NCBI GenBank assembly: GCA_003993805.1
Contig: RSEF01000001.1
Span: 182,405,506 to 182,469,505, forward strand
Direction of reading: 5' to 3'
From: Himantopus leucocephalus
Taxonomy: Eukaryota; Chordata; Aves; Charadriiformes; Recurvirostridae
DNA: 64,000 nucleotides
Shown here piece by piece: positions 51,501-64,000 of this stretch; positions within the stretch are counted from its first letter, which is position 1; the number at the start of each line of letters is the position of its first letter. A model generated the notes under the pieces. The model was not told where the DNA came from. It ran no database searches and worked only from the letters and a program-made list of their open reading frames with translations. The position numbers and the translations under genes are program-made.

Positions 51501-54500
51501 GGTTTTCTTTAGACTGTCTTTCAGCATTAACAAGTAGTACAACTTGCTGCAGGAAAACCTTGTAAGAAGAGAAAACAGTTACAGTCTTCTGCTTTCTCAA
51601 GTTTCCTGTAGTTAAATGCATGCCAAAAAACTTTTCTTAGTAGTGCTAGTGTCTTGTAAGAATACTTGATTTAATTCTACCTTTGATAAAATTATTAATT
51701 GGCTACTTTTCCGCAAGGCAACAAATTCTGCTTTTAATAAGTTGGAAACCTGAACTTCTTACGTACCAGTTATGTAGAAAGTATTACTACTTCATACACA
51801 CTTTCACAAACTAACTTAAAAAATGTCCACTCTGTTTGACTTAAAAGTAAATAACCTAGGAATCTTCATTCTGTTGAGGCAAAGTTTTGTTTTGTTGTTT
51901 GGTTTCCTACCATGCCAGATTATTTTTTTATATTAAACTCCTTTTCACCAATATAAAGGTTTTTTCCATTTCAACTGTGTAAATATTCATGTTTACTCAG
52001 TATTGCAGCATCAGTATATTGTTTATAACTATTTTAACTTTTAACATGGCCCCAAACATTTCTGACAGCTAGACAGTGGAGGTTAGTAGCAGTGAATAGG
52101 AATAAGTTCTGAACAATTTCAGAAGGTTTTCCAGGAAGTGCTTGCTTTCTGCCACTGCAAATTTTCCCTGAGATGGTGTCTGGCTAACAGTGGCATAGAA
52201 AGGGTATTTTTGCAAAAAAGCTTGAGGCAAGTTCTTTCTCCAATTTACCAGTGAGTGCAAAGAGGGTAAAAGCGGTGCTTCACACCCCTCTGGGCACTTT
52301 CTGCATCAGGATGGGGGCTGATCCCAGAAATAAATGTTTCAGCTCTCTTCACAGAGTACAGGGTACATTAACACTTCATGAATTTTTCTCTGGGACTCAT
52401 GATAGTGCCTAAGGGCTAACTGGCTGTCTTGCTTGCTAAAGAGTGGCCAGTAAAAAAAAAAAATTGTCCTATTACCAAAATTGAACATGATTAAAATTAA
52501 AACACTGGCATAGCAATGCTCTACACCAGCACTAACATGCCAGCATTATAAGACTATGTAACAATATTTGCATATGTGCCCAAGTTGTGGATTGTTTAAA
52601 GTCTTTGCTCTAATATGCCTTACATTTTGTATATATGAAATAATTATAATAACCATACTGGAAATTAATATGTCTTGCTGGCTCAGGGCAATAAAAACTG
52701 CATGTCTACATCGGTCTCATTTATTGGGTTTCAGGGAAATTGACACCATCTGCTTTCCCACAAGTTTTCTTTGAGTCTAAGGAGTGGGAGAAAACTTTAA
52801 CTTTAAAAACTGAAGATCTGATTTTGCACTTCACAAGCTGATGGGAATTTTGCTGTTGATTTCAATGGCAATCCATAAATCAATTCTTCCCTTGACCCTG
52901 ACAGCCTTTCCTCCTTCATAATTCTGCTCCTGGTTTTGGCAGAGAGTAAGGGATATTTTTACTTTGTTAGCTCGCTTTTTTGAGGTTCAGTATATAGGCT
53001 TTCTAATTGCCTTACACTTGAGAATGAAACATATCTGACATATTATCACAATACCTATTTATGGCAAATTTTCCATTGCAAATTTTTGCAGGCTGCCAAG
53101 GAAGAGAAAACAGCGTCAAAGCCTTGCATAGTTTTGACACTCCTACCAAATAAGCCCTCAGAGAAGAGCCACTCAGCTGCTTCTTGTTCAGCTCTACTTC
53201 TTTTGTTTCAAAGCACCAAAGATACTTTTTTGCCTTGTCAGCCACCGGTAGCATCAGGGCAGTGGCAGATCTTTATTTCACTAAGCTCAGTATGCTCCAG
53301 TAAAGTAAATCTGTAAAATGCAAGCTCAGGTACTTCTTTAGGTCTCAGGGGCCATGATAGCACACAGTTCCAGGACAGCCGCAAAGAACAAGTCCTACAG
53401 ATCACTATTGACACACCGAATCTCAGTCGGAAGTACAAAGGTGAGAGTATGATATCATTTTGCTTTGATTTTGTTCCAGGACAAGAAAGCAATACTATGG
53501 AGCAGCTCTAGTTTCTCATGTGGAAGCTCAGAATAGGACAACGAAGTCTGCATTGTAACAATCCAGTCCAGAAGCCAAAGTTGCAGATAACTGTAGCAAG
53601 AACTAGATCTAAAACTTTTAAGCAGATAAAGGCAAAAAAGAGATGCTTATTCATCCGTAGAAGATTTTGAAGTTGCAGGGTAGTGAACGTTGTGCATATT
53701 TTATGTGATGGATTCAGTATGCTGGCACTGAGCCCAAGTACAGAGATTCTGTTAAAAAAACCCCAACCATACAGGTACTTAAATAAATACTTTATTTGTT
53801 GGTGCTGTCATTCCTTGCTAAACACCACTGGGTCCAAGCTCACCATAGTGTTTTTCCAGAAAACCTGCTTTAAAAGCTTCGAGCTTGCAGGTCTAGTCTG
53901 GGCAAATCCGCTACACAAGTCAAAAGACTCCTGGGAGGTCTGTGTGATAGGGGAAACTGTTCATGTACAGACTGTAGATTTACCATTTGGGGTACCTTGT
54001 ACAGCACCTTCAAATTGCCCATCTCCTGGACAAAAATAGATAATCTCAGCAAGAGGAGTCAGTGAACTTTTGCTCCATATTTTCCCTTTTTATCTTGCAT
54101 CGATTAAGTCTCACCTGAAACATTCTAGTCAAACACAGTATCAGCCAGGAAATTAAAAGAAAGCAAAACTCTTTGTTTTTGATGGAAGAAGAAATTGTAG
54201 TTTAAAATTTCTATTTTCTTTCCCAGTAAGCGTTACTGTATATCTGACAAGAAGGGAGAAAGCAAAAAATCTGAGAAAATCATAAGAATAAATTTGTCTC
54301 TGAGACAATTGTCTTGAATTACCACTGTTACATGAATTAATCAAAGAGGGAAAAATAGGATTGGGGAGAACTGCACACTGTGTTGGAAAAAACGGCAGCA
54401 ACAGTCTTACAGACGTCAGTTGCTGGTCTCAGTTTTATAAGTTTTTTTTTAATTTTGTATGAGATAAAAAATACCATTGCAACTTTTTAGTTTTTCATAT

Positions 54501-57500
54501 AATATTTCACCTTATTTTCTGGTATATACCTGTATTCTTGTATATATGTCCTTTTTATACACGTGCTATAGAACTCGGTGAAATTAGTTAGCTATAAACA
54601 TAAATTCAGGAGTTTATAACTATTTAGAATAAAGGAATTCTGAGGTGATATAATAACAAGGAGAAAGTAGCGCTTTTTTTCTTCTCATGAAAAAATTTGA
54701 CGGAACTGAAGAGTGTAGGCCTATTATTTCCCTTCCTGAAAAAATTGAGTAGGTTCACCATGGGTGATTTTGAAAAAAAACTTCAAATTTACTTCAAATA
54801 ATTGTTAGGATGATTAATTTCACCAATCATGAGCAGAAAATCTCATAACTTATTATGGAAATCACCCTGGTAATGGAGCTAAGATACTCAGGCCATACAT
54901 CAGGAATATAAGAAAGCATTAGAATGCAGGTAAGACTGTGTTACCTGTACTAGAGACACCAGAGTGCAACAGGCATGTTTTCCTTTAAGAGTCTTCAGGA
55001 TTAACAACATAATAAATTAGTTTCTGTGAAGCATTTACGAATATAATTAACCTTTAAAATAACATTGTTTTCAAAAATGTCAAGGTTTACAACATCTTTT
55101 ATAATGAGACAGTTATTATAGGTAGAAAAATAAAAACATTTTTCCAAACTGTTGTACCCTCTAAAACAATTTAAAATAAAAATACTGTTTTTCTTATGCT
55201 GGGAATTGTTAATTACAATAATGCCTTGTAGCACACTTGGCTCTTTAGTCTCTTGTTTAGCATAGATTTTTATTCATCTAAGAATTTTCACATTGCGCTA
55301 TTTTTCAAGTTTAATTAATGGTGCCTTTGTACTTAGGCAGCATCCATGGAGGATTTCTTGCGTTTTATTTTGTTCTCTATCCTGACAGGCAGGTTCTGTA
55401 TTCTGCCATATGTCTAGCTTTCCTGCTTGATACAGCTTCTAAGAGGTCTTTTCAGAGGCGAGGACTACCTTCAAGAATAATGTTAAACACAAACATGCAT
55501 TTTATTTATTGGTTAATGTAAAAGTATTTTTTCCTGTACAACACAATAATAATAGGCAAATAATGATGGTAGATTCCATTCTTATCATAATAATACACAG
55601 AGGACTACAAACATCGTTAGAAACCAAGCAAGTCATATTTATTGCACAAGCAATACCACCATTAATGCAAATTACCCTGAAAATTCAAAATAAATTTTTA
55701 TCATAGGAGTAGATTGAATTTTTCTATTGATATTGTGCTTAAAACAGAAAACAAATTATTTTGTCAACCAATGTGATTTAAATATTTTAATTATTTGCAT
55801 TATTTCAGCCTAACTTTCAAATACTATTTTCAAAGAGGTGAAACGTTAGTTTACAAAATTATACAATATAACACACAATACCAGATCAGATCATACATAT
55901 AAAAAAAACCAACCCTACATCAAAGGACAAATTCATTCAGGTCTGCAGGCCTTCAGGAATTCTCAGGCTCAAACGTCTCCAGAAAAATAGGCTCATGGCA
56001 CAAATTTTCTACTTTTGCACTAGCAGAGGCAGCTGGCATCTGTTACAGGACATAATCCTGCTTATATCACTCCCCAGAGCAATCTTCTGCACCGCCGCCT
56101 CATACATCTTCTGGTCTTTCCTTGGACTTCACATCTGCATATGTGCACATGGTTATGCAAACTGAGTTACTAACCTAAAGATGGTCAAAGTCTGGTTAAT
56201 CGTTTTCTGAGATTTAGAATTGGTGTGTTAAGTTTATTTATTTCAGCTCATCTAAGCATACTGTAACTTTCTGATGTGACATATGTAGAGTATGTCACGC
56301 ATGTATTTTTGACATTATTTCTCCTTCATATTAAAACTCCTCACAGAGCCTTGTGACACCTTACCGCAAAAATGTATAGTTGAAAAGAGTGGTTAGGTGA
56401 AGTTAGAACAGCAGGGAAACCATGTAAATAATTCATCTAACAATAGATGCTTGAACTTCTGAATATAATCACACAATTTAAGATCAAAATACAATATTTA
56501 AAATCTTTTCATATAGTAATGACTATGGGGAAGTGAGGGTCCAGTTATACATTCTTTGAAAAAATCCCAGGAAAAAAAATAGCATTAAGTTGAAAGTATA
56601 GCATTAAATAGTTTTACACAACCTGAGTTCTCATTATTCAATAAAATAAATTGTATAAGTGAATTGGAAAACAGGAAAAAAAATTAAGAACAAAGTTTCA
56701 AGTTATGAAGGATGTGAGGTTTCTGTCACAAGTAAATACTCAAACACTTGGCCCTCACCAGTTAAAACTTTCCTTCTATTCCAGATAAAAAATGTTAGGT
56801 TGCTAAGTAGTCATACATTGTTTATAAAAGTATCTGGACATAAAAAGCACATCAATTTCTATAGGACTTGGATGATAGGTATTTCTGAAAACCTGCATTT
56901 GACTGCTTCCCAAACCCGATTCAGTCCACTTAAACTCACCTATATTTTGGATGCTCAGTGGAACAATACTTCTGATATGTATAGATTCACATATAGTCTG
57001 TAGAGAAAGTTAAATAAATTTGAAGATCTTTTTCAGTAAATGCTACTTAAGTTATTTGCATAAACATATACAGATGGGATTTCTGCTGTCTTATTAAGGC
57101 CTCTTCCTCCAGAGACCTCTACATTAAACCTCTATAGTTCTTCTAAAAAGACTGCATTTTCAGACATCTAAAATGTAGACACCAACTGGGCACACCAAGT
57201 GTGTAAGGCAGGGTACCAAGAGTGCCTGAGAATGTAAGCAGTTGAGAAACCTTATGAAAAACTCAAAAGGCTATTCCTCTGATGACCCCCCAGTCAGTAG
57301 TGGGAATGTCCAACTGCGTGTAATTACTGTAAGCTATAGCTACATACCAAGGTTCTCTTTGAGTCAGCATCATGCGGGGCGTATTAATACAGTCCTATTA
57401 GTATAAACTGAGATACCTCAATTTATGTTGGCTGACTGCTGGACCTAATGGGATGAAGTTGTGCACTGATTTTGTAATTACAAGTGTGTACTGAAGAGGA

Positions 57501-57867
57501 GGCTGGAAAATGTAAACATTTCTGCTTCCAGCTTAAGCAACACTGAATCTTGGTCTTCATCTGAAAAATTATGTGAATTAACCCCAACTGTCATTCATAG
57601 GCCAATAAAAGATGCAACTAAGAAAATAAGGACAGTTAAAACAGTAACAATTCTAGTCATTAACTTCTAGCATTAATTCATTTGAAGAAATCAGGAAGAA
57701 TGACTAATCATGCAAATCTTCTTTCCTGAATATCATTCTATTTACTTATACAAATATCTTCTTATATTCCCATCTAATGCAGTGGACATGTATGTTTGTG
57801 ATGACACAAGTATTTGCAAAGCTTACCAGAAAAAACATGTGCTCCCTTCAAACAGCAAGCCATTTAT
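45559..57867. other. Intronic sequence; possible decayed coding-like patch
   Basis: AT-rich unique sequence with one tandem duplication. The part 50090-50960 is slightly GC-richer and shows short broken frames on both strands (see findings). Nothing else was recognised. Confidence 0.55.
46087..46195. repeat. Tandem duplication of ~53-56 bp
   Basis: 46087-46139 and 46140-46195 both run from GATATGG through a T-tract to 'aaactatgattagaacaac' and 'agaaaaa'. The second copy has a longer T-tract. No N lies between them, so this looks like a true local duplication. Confidence 0.85.
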
Positions 57868-57870
57868 TTA

Positions 57871-57928
57871 TGGTTGGACTCAATGACCTTAAAGGTCTTT
57901 TCCAACCTAAATTATTCTATGGTTCTGG
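57871..57928 (+). mobile_element. CR1 LINE tail, minimal fragment (copy 1)
   Basis: The segment 'ggttggactcaatgacctt...cctaaattattctatggttctgg' is the last 55 bases or so of a CR1 in + orientation. The same fragment recurs at 58022-58080 because the surrounding 150 bp is duplicated around an N. Confidence 0.85.
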
Positions 57929-58021
57929 AAATCACACAACCTGCTCTATAGAGATACATCATCAGACTGTGCTAAGAAAAAATTTTGGAACACCTAATTA
58001 AAATCCTACAACCACAANTTA

Positions 58022-58080
58022 CGGTTGGACTCAATGATCTTAAAGGTCTTTTCCAACCTAAATTATTCTATGATTCTGGA
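58022..58080 (+). mobile_element. CR1 LINE tail, minimal fragment (copy 2)
   Basis: Near-identical to the fragment at 57871-57928 and part of the same N-joined duplication. It is probably not an independent insertion. Confidence 0.85.
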
Positions 58081-58206
58081 AATCACACAACCTGCTCTAT
58101 AGAGATATATCATCAGACTGTGCTAAGAAAAAATTTTGGAACAGCTAATTAAAATTCTACAACCACAGTGAAGCAGGGGAGGGAACATGGATCACTACAG
58201 TTGCCT

Positions 58207-58540
58207 TATGGCATCCCAATAACGTCTTTTAATCCTGATAAATAATCATACTTTTCATTTTTAAATCCATGACATCACAGACACTAATTAAATATCCTTT
58301 GGACAGGAAGTTATCATTATTCGCATTTTAGTGATGAGTAAACTAGTATTTGAAGCAATTAATCCCAAATTNTATGGCATCCCAATAACGTCTTTTAATC
58401 CTGATAAATAATCATAATTTTCATTTTTAAATCCATGACATCACAGACACTGATTAAATATCCTTTGGACAGGAAGTAAGTTACCATTATTCGCATTTTA
58501 CTGATGAGTAAACTAGTATTTGAAGCAATTAATCCAAAAT
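58207..58540. repeat. Direct duplication (~165 bp) around a single N
   Basis: 58207-58371 and 58373-58540 are near-identical ('tatggcatcccaataacg...'), with N at 58372. They differ by a few substitutions and one 4-bp indel (gaagttatc vs gaagtaagttacc). This is the second such join within 700 bp. Confidence 0.94.
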
Positions 58541-61379
58541 GAATAAGTAATAAAGTCAATAATAGAACTCACCACTGTTTTGCTTACTAACCTAAACCCT
58601 TATTATGCCAAAACACAATAGCCCAAAATAACAGCTGTAAAATCCTTGTTATTCCCTATTATTTTCCATACCTACATGGCAGAGTAACGGCTAGACTATT
58701 CTGAACAATCGTAATCCACGATAAAGCATCCCTGATGCCAAGTTCAGGTTCTGCATAGACAAGTCTTCACTTGATAAAGTTACTCCATTGCAACAGTTTT
58801 GGGAACATGGTAGGAGGCTGGGTGGTGTTTGTTTTTAAACCATATTAGCCATTGAGGTATTCAGTAGCAATGAGAAAGTTCAAAATAAGATAGTGCTATG
58901 AGCTGACTTTCCTATATGTCAGGCATATTTCCACAATACAGAAGGCTGACCTAACATTTTACTGCCTGCTGGTGAAGTGGTATCCTGCTCCCTATGGGTT
59001 TTTCTCTTCATTTTTTTTAATTGCTTTCCCACCAGCTTAGTGAGCTGAACTACCTCACCACGGAACCAGAAAAGTGCCAGAACTTTAAAACAAAAACCAG
59101 ATGCAAGATGGTGATTTTGAAGTTCCTTAGAAAAGATACCTTTTTTCCTACTTTTCCTAGACATATGGCATTCTCTAGAATAATATTGCTTCAATATCTT
59201 TTTAAGATTTTAAATTTTATGTGTTCTGTTGTCCATTTTACAAAACACATTTTCTTTGTTAATATGGTCTTTCAAGCTGAAATTGGTTTTGGTAGATATA
59301 AACTCTCTGGTAGGTAGAAGTAGACTATAAAAGATAACATTCAGAATGCACTTCCCTTAACTTCCCTTTAAAGGAAGTTAAGGAAGCAGGCAGCAGATCT
59401 TTAGATAATGTGCTATGTGAATTGAAAAGAATCTGTCCTTATTTGAAGCAACTGAGAAACTCACACGCTGAAATACAGTTCAAAGAGATCAGAGGGTCAC
59501 ATTTGATGTCAAATCTATACTTTTAAAGTTTGAACTAAACAAGGTTTCTTTAAGCTGAATTATATAAAATAAAAGTGAATTTGCAGAAGCAGTTGAACTA
59601 GGTTTGTTACATAAATGCAATGTTTTATAATTAAATTGAGGATTCAGGAAGGCAACCTTGAAATTAAAAGGATTTAGGAACCTACAAATGCCCAGACTGG
59701 CAGTTCATTAGCTTTAACAATCTCTTTGAGATAAGATTTATTTTTAACTTTTGCTTTTAGTACGTCTGATGCCATTGAGAATGCTCCAATTTAAAAAATA
59801 CTCTGAAAAAGCTTTGAAAAAGCACAGGAAAGTATTATTTATAGGGGCTACAGAGACCTTTAAATGGTATCCCCTGGAAAGAGTTGAAAAAACTGTAATG
59901 TCTGTGGAGAAAAAAATAGTATATTACAAAAACGTAATGAAGCCTGTAAGGAGAAAGAGACTGTAATAAAAACAGCATGCTGGGTATCATCTGTTGAAAA
60001 CAATCCAGAATTGTTAAAATTATGATTTACTTGTTAGGGAAAAAAATAAAAATAAGAACAAGAATTCTTCTGAATCTACCTTCCCATTCCAAGATGCTCT
60101 AATGGTTTCATTTCACTTTGTTACTGAGGCTGTTTCATATCTTATGAAAAGTTATAAAATAGAGAGTGAGCGTTTTTGTGCTTCAACCACACAAAGAAAT
60201 ATCGATGGATCTCATTTACTTTATACAACAACAGATATGACTTAATAGTCCTTCACAATTCAGTCCTCCAGATTCAATGAGTGTGTCAGATTTAACCTCT
60301 CTGCCCAGTCCACCAGGATCCTTAATTATCTTTAAAATCCTTGGTTATCTCTCTTTATCTGGATGTGTCTCCCTATCTCCACTTTGAGCTCCTTGTTCTT
60401 TCATCCACAGGAAACCCAGTCCAATTTAGCCTACCAAAGATATAGCCTTTCAAAACCAGCTACATCGGCTCTATCTCCCTACAGGTACATTCATACTGCA
60501 GGGAACAGTTTGGAAGATCCTAGTCTTTTTATGTCTCGGATGTGTTGCTGTGTAACATGGCTTATTTTAATTTTTCCCTGTTAGAGTATATCGTCTGTAC
60601 TCAAATTATTGTGATGCTAACAACATTACCATATATTCTGCAGGCTTGGAGAGTAGGCAGCAAAGTATTCTATTCTTCTGAGGACATTTTATTATTTTTA
60701 TGAGAAATGCTGAAGGTCTGAATTTAGCTGCAAAGGTCACTGATTCACAGATTGCAAAACTGTTAAGTCTAGTAACAGCAGGAAAAGTATGCTGTTGCTG
60801 TATGTGTAAATGTCAAGTCAGCTGCTGTTGGGATAAAAAGCATGCACATAATTGAAGATATCTTCATGGGTATAAAAGAAACCAATTAGAAGATGTTTAT
60901 TGCAATTTCATCACTAAGAGTCAAAATGAAACGTGTGTATGGAGTGTTAATTCCGGTGACTAGCCAGTATCATGACCAGTGAAAGTATATTGTTTTGTCT
61001 CTCCGGATTTTCATCTACTATTGCTGGTTTCAGAATTTGTCACTAGTGATATTTTGTAACATCATACACTGGGCAATGATATTTATCACAAAAGGATAGT
61101 GACTCAACAAAGACAAGTGCCATTTGTCAGCAGAAAGTTGGCCAGAGCCACCATCACACTAGAAAAAATATTTTCCTTGAAACAACACTATCCTATGCCA
61201 ACTATTCCTCCCAGATCTTCAGGAGAAAAAAGGCACAATGAAGGCATATATTGTAATGACGTACTGGTGGATTATCCAGTTATTTAGCAGTATGTTTTTA
61301 CTGCCACCACCCTTTTATAAAAAAATAGTATTTTTGTGTAGCATGTAATTTTCTAGCAAAACACATTTTGCAACTGAGC
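58541..61379. other. Intronic sequence with a weak terminal-exon candidate
   Basis: Unique AT-rich sequence. A lysine/arginine-rich frame at 59761-59966 follows a pyrimidine tract plus AG (see findings). No other signal. Confidence 0.55.
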
Positions 61380-61770
61380 CCATCAACCAAGCTGGTGGCG
61401 CCTCTGTGAAAATGTATTTAAGAAAGGGCAAAACGTATTTAAGAAAGGGCAAAACAGGCAGTGACAAGTGAGGAAAAAAAGTGTGAGAAGCAGCCCTGTG
61501 ACACCAAGGTGAAAGAAGAAGGAGGGAAGGACAAGCTCTAGATGCCAGAGCAGGTTCCCCTGCAGTCCCTGGAGGAGATCATGGTGAAGCAGCTTGTCCC
61601 CATGCAGCCCATGGAGGACCATGGTGGAGCAGATACCCACACTGCAGCCTGCGGAGGACCTCATGCCACAGCAGGTGGATGTGCCCTGAAGGAAGCTGCA
61701 GTTTGTGGAGAGGACCAGAAAGCCATCCTTGTCCTTTAGCACATAATGGAGGAGTATGTGCAAGTGTCCA
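61380..61770 (+). mobile_element. Partial avian ERV LTR (same family as 33111-33844)
   Basis: Modules such as 'gcagcccatggaggacc' and 'gtggagcagatacccacac' are the sense version of those seen in antisense at 33500-33620. This is the 5' half of the same LTR family in the opposite orientation. The TATA-region motif GTATTTAAGAAAGGGCAAAAC occurs twice in tandem at 61414-61455. The 3' half with the AATAAA region is missing. The 126-codon minus-strand frame across it has no coding meaning. Confidence 0.72.
61414..61455. repeat. Perfect 21-bp tandem duplication in the LTR
   Basis: GTATTTAAGAAAGGGCAAAAC occurs twice back to back in the TATA-like region of the partial LTR. Confidence 0.93.
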
Positions 61771-64000
61771 AGGGCTGCTACCTCTAATTTAATTTCTTTC
61801 CAGTTATTATCATAGGTAGGTAAGAAGACAATATAGGATTTAGAAGCCTAAGTATTTAGTGATAGTTAAGTTGAGGCTCCCATTCTCCCCACCCCCCAAA
61901 AGGTTTAGTTACCTATTAAATAAAATTCAGTATAAAGTTATTAAGGCTTGAGGTTCAGGCTTTGTAGGAAATAGGGAGTACATTTTTGTTGCTTTTAAAT
62001 TTTTTCTTTTCACAGAACAAAAATAATAAAATTACTTTTTTTCTCAGAACTTATGGAAATCTATTGGTAGAGATGAAGAGAACGAAAAGTATAATTAATC
62101 TGAAATGGGAATACCATTTAAGTATATCAATTGTGTATAAGCTCTTTAGCAGAAACACTAGGCTTTTAAACAGACCTAGGACACAATGGTTATCTCTGAC
62201 ATTTTAGTACATTCAGTTTTAAATAGCTCTATCTGCCTTATAGTTATGACTTACATTTTAGTTTTTATTTGAAAAGCAATATTTAAGATTCAGATCATTT
62301 GCAATTCTGAAGCATTCCAGTTGTTGACAGTTTTCACTGTCTCCTGAGGGCAGGAAAATAGTCTTTGTACCAACACTGAAATCAATTACTTGGAAAAAAA
62401 GAATATTTTTCTTCATTATTTTCTGTCTATTCTAACAGGCACAGCAGCAACAGCAACACTGCTATGAATCTGATGTTACACTACCACTCATGGATGACAA
62501 ACTTGTAGTGACTGGTAGTTTATTTGTGCACATTTCTGATGCTGGTTGTTAACCGTTGTGCAGAAGAATCTGTAAACTATTTTCACAGGAGGACACTCCT
62601 GAATTGCTTCACTTGTTACTGAACCGGAGAACTAAGCTAGCGCTGCATTTTCAAGATCTTGCTGTGCTATCCCCCAAACTCATTTCCTTCAAAATTAATT
62701 TTACTTTAAACAAAAGCGCTTCATTACTTCATGATACAAATCTATTTTTCTTAATGTTCAGAATATTATTTTATAACTACGATAACATATTCCAGTAAGC
62801 AAGTATAACATAACTTCTATCCTAAGTAGTTTAATCACTTGGCTTTGGTTCATGGATCATAACATCTGCAAGGAATGTAGTTTTCAATAAATATACACAG
62901 TGGGTAACTGGCCACAACTTTGGGATTCTTTCTCAAATTAATTTTGCTTTGGAATTTAGTTCTTGTTATTTCAAGTGTGCCTTTATTAAAGCGATCAACT
63001 ATTTATTACCTGTACCACAATGAAAACCATTAAACAGTATCCTGCGGTTGATCATCATGTAACAATTCTAATAGAAGTAATGGACATTTGTCTGAGCCCC
63101 TAGTGCAGTACGTCATGCCTGTAATAAAGCCACGGTTCTTCAGGACAATATTTGTACTGTGCAGTAGCAGTAAGCAGTTTTAGGATAGAAATAATACCAC
63201 AGGCTCCTGCATAAGGAAAATGGTCAGGGTAGGGGATTTGCATTTATCATGGTCCTATAGGTATTCCAGAGCGCTGCTGAGTCTATGTATAGTTACGCAA
63301 AAATAAAATTCAGTTAAAGCATTTCATGACCTTTCCTAGTCTGAAATTTGGGTGGCTTAAAGGTAGCTCAAAGACACCTCATCTCCTCTTCGTCTACACA
63401 GTGTGCTAAATCTGCTAGAAAGCTAACCAGAGGGGCACCTTTACACTCAGCTGTACTCAGGGCATTAGGAAAAAAAAAAAATATTATGCATTAGTACACT
63501 AAAGTCATGAATTGTTGCGTATTGCTTTGTGATCTAGCAGGAACAATCTTACCTAAAATGGGGAAATAGATGTGATGCCATCAGGCATACCATATGTCAT
63601 AAAATCTATGTTAGTAACTGTTTGATTCAAGGTCGAATGTGATGTAGCAGAATTAAAGGAATTTGCACCTGATGTTCTCTTATGTAAGTCTAAATTTGTG
63701 ATAATATAAAAGTATTTTAAGATTTATTTAAGACTGCAAGGTTTTGATCGGTCCATGTTTTTCAAAAAAATTCAGGTCTGGTCTGTTTCAGGGTACCATA
63801 TTTGAAGCATTTATTGGTCTAGAACTAAACTTTGCTCTTACCAGGACTTTGAAACAGTATGAACAAAAATCAGTTCCAGACTTTTATCTGTAAATTTTAA
63901 GAATGAGATTCAGCTTGTAGTTAAGCCACCTAACTTTAGTGATGCCATTTGGTTACTACTTTTTAACATATTGGCACAGACTGAGATGTCCTGAGTTACC
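61771..64000. other. Intronic sequence without recognised genes
   Basis: AT-rich unique sequence to the end of the window. No exon, RNA gene or repeat family was recognised. Confidence 0.6.

Larger units (their letters stand above)
57868..58167. repeat. Direct duplication (~150 bp) around a single N
   Basis: 57868-58017 and 58019-58167 are near-identical and include a CR1 tail. The N is at 58018. There are only a few mismatches, for example tatagagatacatc vs tatagagatatatc. Confidence 0.94.
26883..64000 (+). other. KLHL1: Intron of KLHL1 downstream of the exon (partial)
   Basis: It begins with a consensus GTGAGT donor. The next expected kelch segment (a repeat starting LYSVGG in the family) was looked for by eye and not found before the window ends. 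The whole right flank is therefore read as intron, at least 37 kb long. A short missed exon cannot be fully excluded by reading alone. Confidence 0.72.

Noticed and set aside
53683..54039. 118-codon + strand open frame
   Set aside because: It opens with a non-ATG codon if taken at full length, has no recognisable domain, and is of a length expected by chance.
61383..61763. 126-codon minus-strand frame
   Set aside because: It is the antisense of a partial retroviral LTR with repeated modules, which keeps frames open without coding.
26883..64000. Search for the next KLHL1 kelch exon
   Set aside because: No segment encoding the expected GG-doublet repeat with splice sites was found by eye on the + strand.
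1..64000. CRISPR arrays, operons or a bacterial or phage system
   Set aside because: No spaced direct repeats and no dense coding. All evidence points to vertebrate intronic DNA.

Overview
This is vertebrate nuclear DNA, almost certainly from a bird. It is AT-rich and intron-like, with no bacterial gene layout. The bird assignment rests on chicken-repeat-1 (CR1) LINEs ending in the typical ATTCTATG-type tail, two families of avian-type retroviral LTRs, and one exon that matches a conserved vertebrate brain gene. The species cannot be told from the window.

Only one gene segment can be supported with confidence: a 163-bp coding exon at 26720-26882 (+ strand) encoding the third kelch repeat of a KLHL1-type BTB-kelch protein. 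It has a good polypyrimidine tract and AG acceptor before it and a consensus GTGAGT donor after it. No other exon of the gene was found, so about 26.7 kb to its left and 37.1 kb to its right read as intron of the same gene. KLHL1 is known to have very large AT-rich introns.

The remaining recognisable content is repeats. Left flank: CR1 tail (2384-2610, +), faint old CR1 (7520-7615, -), CR1 cut by a 100-N gap (7702-7981, -), CR1 tail (9658-9771, -), a CR1 nested in an older CR1 (16530-18354, +), a solo LTR (18585-19104, probably -), a 1.6-kb CR1 with a reverse-transcriptase fragment (20835-22450, +), and two ancient CR1/L3-like copies (22800-23130 and 25870-26530, -). The second of these ends about 190 bp before the KLHL1 exon and still shows RT motifs. 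Right flank: a second LTR family (33111-33844, -; partial copy 61380-61770, +), a CR1 (45187-45558, -) and a short CR1 tail present twice (57871-58080).

The assembly has a distinct fingerprint. Four single Ns each sit exactly between two near-identical direct copies of 42 to about 165 bp. These are most simply read as unmerged contig ends (false duplications), though real tandem duplications are not excluded. Two more single Ns lie in homopolymers and one run of 10 Ns abuts a CA microsatellite.

No novel multi-gene system, CRISPR array, RNA gene or intact mobile element was found. The items most worth a second look are the CpG-dense 67-bp island at 3299-3365, the N-joined duplications, and a few weak candidate exons.
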